Under the pieces are notes generated by a model that saw nothing but the letters and a program-made list of their open reading frames with translations, did no database searches and had not been told where the DNA came from. Shown piece by piece: positions 56,848 through 64,000 of a stretch of 64,000 bases of DNA. Source of the stretch: Hofstenia miamia. Lineage: Eukaryota; Xenacoelomorpha; Acoela. The DNA lies in contig SCFE01000031.1 in assembly GCA_004352715.1 (NCBI GenBank), positions 941,960 to 1,005,959 of the forward strand, given 5' to 3'. Made by a program: the position numbers and the translations under genes. Numbering within the stretch: the first letter of the stretch is position 1; each line of letters begins with the position of its first letter.

Positions 56848-57953
56848 GGGCTAACTATATATATTCGGCGTTAAGTACAAATTTTTATAACTTTCCAATT
56901 TTTTGTGTTTTATTTCTTCCTTTAAAAGGTCTACAAAAATGGTAAGATGCTTAAGCATTGAAATACCAGAAAATATCGAAGTAAAAATATTCATTAAAGG
57001 ATTAGTTACAGATTGGATTATAACGGAATTCACTATAATAACGTGTTCACTGACTGATTGGCATGTTTTTATTTTTTATGGCCTTGCTTATATTTCGAGG
57101 TAGGATTCTTCAACTGTTGCATATTTATTTTGAGCTAGCTAATTCAGATTAGGGTATCTTTTGTCAAACATTTCAGACTAATAGGAGAATTCAGAGAAAT
57201 AGCAACACAAAATTTTATTCACATATACATACGTAACCAGACTTGTTCTCAATAATGAAATATGTAACCACGATATTATCTAAGATTTCACATGTACCGG
57301 ATGTCGTCTGATGCCAAAGCTATATATTTATGTATACTAGAAATTATGTACAAGGAAAACTTTGGATACTATATAATTTACTAATACAAAATTCCTATGG
57401 AACAATCATCATGTATGATTTTTTTAGTAGTTCTGTCAAAAATGTTTTGAGGCTAGAATTTAATTTTTTCACCTAATAACATTTATCAATGCTAATTTAT
57501 GTATTAAATGACAATTTTAATCACTACACTACTCAAAAAAATTCATTTGCACACTTTAATACTTAGGACGAAATATAAATATTTTTTTTATTTGTAAAAT
57601 TGTCAAAAATTGTCTAAGCATACTTATACACCTTAAATATCATCACTAAACACTTTTATAAGGTGATATGTTGCTTGTTCAGTCAAACCCGAAATTCTCG
57701 TTAACTATAAGGGGAAATTGAAAAAGTAGCACTAAGTATTCCCCAAAACCAATTTTTCATAGTACATATTGGATTGTTGTTTACTTCACAAATTTTTGCA
57801 AATGTTATAAATACTATATTTGTTTATCTAAATGTTAGGAGTGATGATGTATTTTAGATTTTGTGTAAAATATGATATATGTCTCGTGGTAATTTGAAGA
57901 AAAAATACGTAAGTAGTTTATTGTTAAACACAATAAGTTGGTTTTCTTTCTAG
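56308..57953. other. Upstream region of the WDR48 gene, with gap
   Basis: Contains a 192-N gap (56622-56813), TA tracts, and no confident exon. An ATG at 56939-56941 is followed directly by a good donor, GTAAG; joined to the exon at 57954 it would give Met followed by the visible frame in phase, so it is a possible start exon. Confidence 0.35.
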
Positions 57954-60900
57954 CTATCCTTTATTATTCGAGATGAAGACTACACAAAACATAGATCTGG
58001 AATCAATTCTCTGCAGTATGATGAGGCTGAAAATAAACTTTTTTCTGCAGGAAGAGATGCAGTGATCCGTCTCTGGGATCTTAATCGTAATGACAAAGTA
58101 CTTCCTACTATATTTTTAATCATCAAGACTTACAGTAATCGCGACCTGGCGTTTTGCAGTAAAATAGACTGAAAAGATACGCAAATCCGTCTGGCCCAAA
58201 GTTTCAAAATCTTCAAATTTAATGAGGCTTTCTAAATTTGGGATTTCTAAAAATGTATCGCATTTTTCGTTTATATAACCCTTTAATTTGTTTGATTAAG
58301 TGTTGAAATTCACAGTTATTTTCAACTCGTTTTGAAGAAAATTAGTTAAATACTTAATATTTAATACTTGTCCAAAATTTTACACTAATTCTCTTCTTGT
58401 TAGAATATTGATATCTTCATTTTTGATTTTTGCACTGTAAATTGCCATGTTGTGTTTAAGATAATCCTTGCCTTCATCCTATATGTAATTTTTTGTAGAC
58501 AATCAAAGGGTATGGGTTAAATTTTACTTTCGTTTTTGGTGTTTACAAAGCTCACTTTGAATTGCTTAACAAAGTTTAAATTAATATCCTATGACTTGTA
58601 TTTATTTAGAAGGCATATCAATTATCAATGGAACATCACAATGACTGGGTTAATGACATTGTTCTTTGCCAAAATGGCAGACATTGTAAGTAATTATAGC
58701 CTGTTAATAATTAATTTTGAGGACATTTTTTGGGTAATTACTTTTCAATCTACAAACCTGTTGAAACAAGTGCATGCTGCATCATTCAACCTATAAGACC
58801 ACTTAATTAATTTATTTCTACAGGATTATTTCTAAAATTTATCTTTGCGAATCCTAATCTATCATTCGCTTAGAAACCCCAAATTTTACTAATACACTAG
58901 GTGAACATTTTCATTTATATTAATTATTCTTTAATTAAATTGTGAATTTAGTGATATCCGCCTCTTCCGATGCCACTGTTAAGCTATGGTACAGCTACAA
59001 GGGAAAATGCATGTCAACCTTGCGTACGCATAAAGATTACGTAAAAGCTTTGGCCTATGCAAAGGATAGAGAGCAAGTAGCATCTGCTGGTCTTGACAAC
59101 ATGATATTTCTTTGGGATGTGAGAACCTTGACTGCTCTTACTGCTTCCAATAACACTGTTACTAGTATGTTGTTTTCATGTTATTATAATTAGTATGAGA
59201 ATATTATATAGTATAACGATGACCAAATTTGATTGATACTTACAAATTTTATCAAAAATAGAATACTGTACAAGTCAAATTTATTAGTGTTTTAATAATA
59301 AGCAAATCACGATGTTTTGATTTTTTTCCAAGTTCACCTTATATTTTATTTTAAATTTAAAATTGCAATACATGAAAAACAATTACTAAGAGTACATACT
59401 GTATTTGCTTGTGACAACCAAAAATGAAAAATTTTTGTTGATAAAAAGGCCTCACTACAACAAAAATAATATATGTTCTACGCGCAATTTTGAAAATACA
59501 AAATCAGTTAATATTTTTTCCAAAAATATGCTTTTTATCCTTATATATTTTTATTTAATGTTTTAAATACTTGCATCTTTTTGTCTTTGAGCTTTTAAAT
59601 CGGTAAGAAGCCTGCTGTTCTGTGAAGTACTCTAAGGATTACATTTCACTACGATTTCCATTCATTTTTATTATTGAATATGCGAAGTAATTGCACTTAG
59701 ACGAATTCTATGTAGCTTTTTCAATTTCTATTGGCTTTTCCGTATATTTTTTAAATTTCTTACTTTTGAAGATGATCAGCCGGGTTTGTCTTTCTTTATC
59801 TGTTCTGTACATGTCTGATTCTAACAGCTTTTTGGATCAATTCCATTTTAACTAATATACAATAGTTGTTACGTAAGCTTTAAAAGGTAGAATTCAGAAC
59901 TACATATCAGTTAATACATTTAGCCTCCTCAATCACTGGAAATAAGCACTCGATATATAGTTTGGCAATGAATGACGCTGGAACAATGATTATTTCCGGG
60001 ACTACTGAAAGGGTACATGTTTTAAGTGATATTGTCATTTAGTATTCAGTATTGCTTCTTTCGGTATTTTTGTCGCATAGCCATATTTTGCTTGTTCTTT
60101 GTTTTTTATACAATATTAAAAATGTTGTTTTTCAAAATGTGTAATTAGGTGCTGCGCATTTGGGATCCACGATCGTGTGCCATGATCAGCAAATTAAAAG
60201 GTCATTCTGACATTATCAAATCAATTGTAGTAAGCAACGACGGAACAAAGGTATTTTTTGCAATTTTTGTTTCATACCTTTGGATGTTGATTTAGTGTTT
60301 ATCAGCAGGCTCTGATGCCACAATTCGTCTTTGGTCTTTAGGACAGCAGCAGTGTATTGAAACATTTAAAATTCACGAAGATAGTGTTTGGTCTTTGCAA
60401 GTATACAATATATTCTGTTCGATTAGATAAACTTACAGGTTGACATTTATACGTAAAATTAAAACAATAACTAAAAGCTTTCCTTTTTGATTTCAATACT
60501 GAAAAACGTCTGGTTTTTGTGTTGAGTTTTTCTTGTAGTCTATCACTACTAAAAAAATTTGCAATTTCTTAATTTTAGGTGAATTCTGATTTTTCAGTTT
60601 GTTATTCTGGTGGCAGAGACCAAAAAGTATACGAAACTGATCTCAATGTTGGGTTGTCCCAAGCATTGTTTGAAGAAAAATTCCCAATTTTAAAAGTAAT
60701 TTACTATTTGAATCGTTCAAGTTAACGATTGTTTAGCTTCAACTTGTTAAAGACAGATATTTGTGGGTTGCAACAACTTCATCGTCATTACATCGATGGG
60801 TAAGACATTTTATCTTTGACCATACAAATCATGCCACTATTCATATTAATCTCCTTATTTGTGCAAAGGTGACTTAGCACACTTCTATTCTCATATGCTT

Positions 60901-62621
60901 AGGACATCAATGATAAAAAACAAAATGATGACAATGAAAAGGCCTCTCTCTGTTCGTATTCATTTTGTGATGAGCCAGTTATAGAAGCACCTGACCGTGT
61001 TTTTCAAGGTATGTCGTTTACATTGAGTCCAGCTTTTGTAATATATCATTAAATGCACAGTATTAAATGCATTAAGTGTAGAGCAGTAAATAAAAATTGT
61101 CAAAAAAAAACTTCTGAAAATATAAGTATGATTTTCAATGTTCAGCTTTGTTCCATTACGTGATTAAATCAAGTATTCGCTCTTATTAAATATTGACACA
61201 GATCAGTTTATCTAAAACTTTAAGCTAAAATGGAAGGATTGTCTGCATGATTTTGAAAACAGAAGTTCTTTATGATCTCTATATTGGCTTGGAAAACCTA
61301 ATGTTTATCATGTGCTGCAAGATTGTAAATAAGGGAATGAATCAATAAATCGGATTTTTTTCATCAAGTTTTTGTAATTTACTCATTTATAGGAATTACA
61401 TAAGTATCTAACGGGTGGCTGGTTAACATTACATCGCCAGGTCCCAAAGTATATAATTGAAACAAAAATTTGCAAAGCTGCAACTCAAGGTTGCCAATCT
61501 CGATTGCAAGTTTGTATTAACAATTGTGTAAGAAGCGGGGAACACCTAGAAATTTAATATATGTGTTCTTTTGTAAGTCAAAAGCAATCTGATTTATTAT
61601 TGTAGTCTTTTCAAATTTTTTTAAACCCTGTTCCTCAGACTTGTCAACGAGCCGAGCTTGAGCACTGCATTGGATATACAACGAGCATTTATTGAGCCAA
61701 GCAAATTTATTGTTCTTTTATAAAATAATAAAAAGGGCTTTGTAAAAAAATATCAAGATAAGCGAGTCTCATTGAATGATTCCATGTGACGAGCCGAGCC
61801 AAAAATACTCAAAAGTAAAACGAGTAACGAAATTTCGACTCGTTAACAAGTCTGCTACTCATACACATTTAGCAATTTGTATCATTGGTATAAATAACGT
61901 CATGGATATTTAGGTGGTACGGCTGTAATCCAGTTTCAAGTAGTCAATGATAAACGCCATATTGTTACAAAAGACACAGAACAAAATGTCTGCGTCTGGG
62001 ATGTTTTACTGGTACGTAATTATGATAAAGTTTTTTATGTGTTTTGATTTAAAATTTTAAATATTTCTAAATCCTTTGAGTGACTAAATACTAAGATCTT
62101 AACATATTCAAATAGACCTTAGCGTGCTCTAATTATATTCATAGATTATTAAGGAAACAAAACTTTATATCATAAATTTAGGTTTCTTTGTCATTAAATT
62201 ATTCAATTATTTAAAATTTAATGAAGTGAACATTTGTTCTTGTCAAAAGAACTCCAGATGCGAAGGTATGAATTTCACAGACAGATTTCATGGTTTGGCA
62301 TTTGCAAGCAAACTAGTTGTTAGAGGTTATTCAAACTTTAATTGGCTCTTTTATTTTTATACCATTATTTTAGAAATGACTGCGAAATTATTATCAAATA
62401 AACTATTGTAATATTATTACGTGTAGCAGTTTTAATACATGACTTCCCGTTTTTATTTTGATGTGGTCATTGTGAATATGAAACAAGCTATACCTACCTA
62501 TATTTCTACTTAGGCAAAGAAAATTGACACCTATCCAAATGGCAATTTAGATGAAGTGGTAACTTCATTGACAAAGCCCATCTACGTGCCCAGTTGGTTT
62601 ACAATCGACATTAAAATCGGG
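57954..62621 (+). CDS. WDR48: WDR48 / UAF1 orthologue, 11 exons visible, partial at both ends
   Basis: Exons: 57954-58097, 58610-58685, 58952-59164, 59924-60012, 60149-60250, 60296-60400, 60579-60695, 60737-60799, 60903-61008, 61914-62011, 62514-62621. All introns are GT-AG and phases agree, giving 407 codons. The WD40 propeller is clear: [170 protein letters not shown]. These match WDR48 in order and wording. The family protein activates the deubiquitinases USP1, USP12 and USP46 and so acts in FANCD2/PCNA deubiquitination. The last exon ends at the [14 protein letters not shown] linker; the C-terminal third of the protein (about 680 residues in human) lies beyond or in the gap. Introns as short as 41 and 45 bases. 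Confidence 0.92.
61636..61854. mobile_element. hAT-like MITE in a WDR48 intron
   Basis: Left end CAGACTTGTCAACGAGCCG; right end on the minus strand from 61854 is CAGACTTGTTAACGAGTCG. It contains AGCTTGAGCA, GGATATACAACGAGCA and GAGCCGAGCC in common with the element at 12242-12739, so both belong to one family. Flanks CTGTTCCT and CTACTCAT agree at only 5 of 8 positions. It lies between WDR48 exons 61008 and 61914 and does not touch a splice site. Confidence 0.75.
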
Positions 62622-62739
62622 GTAAATATTTTCAGCTTAATACTTTTATGAAGTTTAAATTATTGGGTGAGGTAAATTTTCGTCCATTAATAAAATCACA
62701 GTCCACACTCGATTTGATCAGTCTATAGTAGTGGCGGCC

Positions 62740-63265
62740 GAAGTTAGCTAATATTATGGGTAATACATATAACTTGCCCTTACTCCCGTAACCGAGCTTC
62801 GTTCGTCGTCATTATTCAATAGCAGTGATGAAAGTTTAAATATAATTTAAACTTTTAAAAACCTTTAAACAGTGAAAGTCGTTAAATTTAAACAGTTTTA
62901 AACTTTCAAACAGTAAGAATCGCCCAATTTAAACAGTTTTAATCTTTTAAACAGCAACAAAATCAGCACATTAAAATTCAGTATTGATCATAGAAAACAA
63001 TCTATAGTAGAATAAGTCTATCTTTGACACTTCATTTTTATATCCGGTTTTGTCGGCCATCCGTTAAAATTGCGGCTCTTGAAAAACTCCTTTCACAGTT
63101 AGCTGGTGATGGTAAAATTCCCAAAAGAGCGTGCGCTGCATCTCTCAATTTCGTAAAAGACGTATTCTGGGAAAAAAATTCAAATGCCGTCTTGTCCGGA
63201 ATGTTGATCTCTGAGTCGAACTTTTCGAATTCTTGAATCAGCGTGAAACTTTCTGCTTTGTCCAT
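62740..63265 (-). mobile_element. hAT transposon fragment: transposase C-terminus and subterminal repeats
   Basis: The minus-strand frame 63265-63038 encodes FDSEINIPDKTAFEFFSQN, then LLGILPSPANCERSFSRAA and a short tail, the conserved dimerisation domain at the C-terminal end of hAT transposases. Downstream on the same strand (62740-63020) a set of CTGTTTAAA / CTGTTTGAAAG repeats (about five) resembles the subterminal repeats to which hAT transposases bind. The terminus itself is uncertain (a TAGTGGCGG motif lies near 62731). The 5' part of the gene is cut by the N run at 63301. It sits downstream of the last visible WDR48 exon, probably in an intron. Confidence 0.7.
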
Positions 63266-63300
63266 TCTCGGCTTCTTCTTGATGACCTCATCAAATTCTT

Positions 63301-64000
63301 NNNNNNNNNNNNNNNNNNNNNNNNNNNNNNNNNNNNNNNNNNNNNNNNNNNNNNNNNNNNNNNNNNNNNNNNNNNNNNNNNNNNNNNNNNNNNNNNNNNN
63401 NNNNNNNNNNNNNNNNNNNNNNNNNNNNNNNNNNNNNNNNNNNNNNNNNNNNNNNNNNNNNNNNNNNNNNNNNNNNNNNNNNNNNNNNNNNNNNNNNNNN
63501 NNNNNNNNNNNNNNNNNNNNNNNNNNNNNNNNNNNNNNNNNNNNNNNNNNNNNNNNNNNNNNNNNNNNNNNNNNNNNNNNNNNNNNNNNNNNNNNNNNNN
63601 NNNNNNNNNNNNNNNNNNNNNNNNNNNNNNNNNNNNNNNNNNNNNNNNNNNNNNNNNNNNNNNNNNNNNNNNNNNNNNNNNNNNNNNNNNNNNNNNNNNN
63701 NNNNNNNNNNNNNNNNNNNNNNNNNNNNNNNNNNNNNNNNNNNNNNNNNNNNNNNNNNNNNNNNNNNNNNNNNNNNNNNNNNNNNNNNNNNNNNNNNNNN
63801 NNNNNNNNNNNNNNNNNNNNNNNNNNNNNNNNNNNNNNNNNNNNNNNNNNNNNNNNNNNNNNNNNNNNNNNNNNNNNNNNNNNNNNNNNNNNNNNNNNNN
63901 NNNNNNNNNNNNNNNNNNNNNNNNNNNNNNNNNNNNNNNNNNNNNNNNNNNNNNNNNNNNNNNNNNNNNNNNNNNNNNNNNNNNNNNNNNNNNNNNNNNN
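63301..64000. other. Assembly gap at window end
   Basis: 700 N to the window edge. It hides the rest of the hAT gene and possibly the next WDR48 exons. Confidence 0.95.

Noticed and set aside
1-64000. tRNA, rRNA, CRISPR array, operon or bacterial insertion
   Set aside because: No cloverleaf-like segment with A and B boxes, no regularly spaced repeats with spacers, no Shine-Dalgarno-led gene series was found; TE and intron structure is eukaryotic.

Overview
This window looks like AT-rich, repeat-dense genomic DNA from an invertebrate animal. The evidence is a WD40 gene with consensus GT-AG introns as short as 41 bases, animal-type LINE, Ty3/gypsy, Tc1/mariner and hAT elements, no prokaryotic gene organisation, and assembly gaps (four long N runs, three of exactly 1000 N, plus smaller ones and single n characters). 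I cannot name the species.

Layout. 1-13 kb: broken LINEs (zinc-knuckle ORF1, endonuclease, reverse transcriptase, C-terminal tails), short hAT-like elements and scaffold gaps; a fairly complete LINE copy on the minus strand (about 9.87-13.13 kb) has a PHD-like ORF1 that is split by a hAT-like insertion with a perfect 8-base target duplication. 13-20 kb: AT-rich DNA with a small two-exon candidate gene (14.4 kb), a candidate terminal exon (16.1 kb) and a long inverted repeat (16.7-17.0 kb). 20.6-24.7 kb: a minus-strand family of secreted or membrane-anchored Cys-rich (PAN-like) proteins: one intact gene, one broken paralogue and one duplicated 5' fragment. 30.6-45.7 kb: remains of two Ty3/gypsy elements on the minus strand, called A and B here. 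46.9-48.2 kb: a young-looking Tc1-family transposon with an intact transposase and double inverted/direct terminal sites. 54.2-56.3 kb: a mariner-superfamily element with perfect inverted repeats and one frameshift, next to a 720-base non-autonomous LTR element with a tRNA-Trp-type primer site. 57.95-62.6 kb: eleven exons of a WDR48 (UAF1) orthologue, the only confidently named host gene; its 3' end is not visible.

The most striking signal is compositional. From about 30.96 to 51.80 kb, and in the isolated contig 7.08-8.15 kb, the dinucleotide CpG is almost absent, while the Tc1 element sitting inside this desert has many. In gypsy element B the catalytic acidic residues whose codons would have formed CpG with the preceding base are all changed to Asn or Lys (CpG to CpA), while those in non-CpG codons are kept. 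This suggests strong CpG-directed mutation of one compartment, or a segment with a different history or origin from the rest of the scaffold. No CRISPR array, operon, tRNA or rRNA was found.
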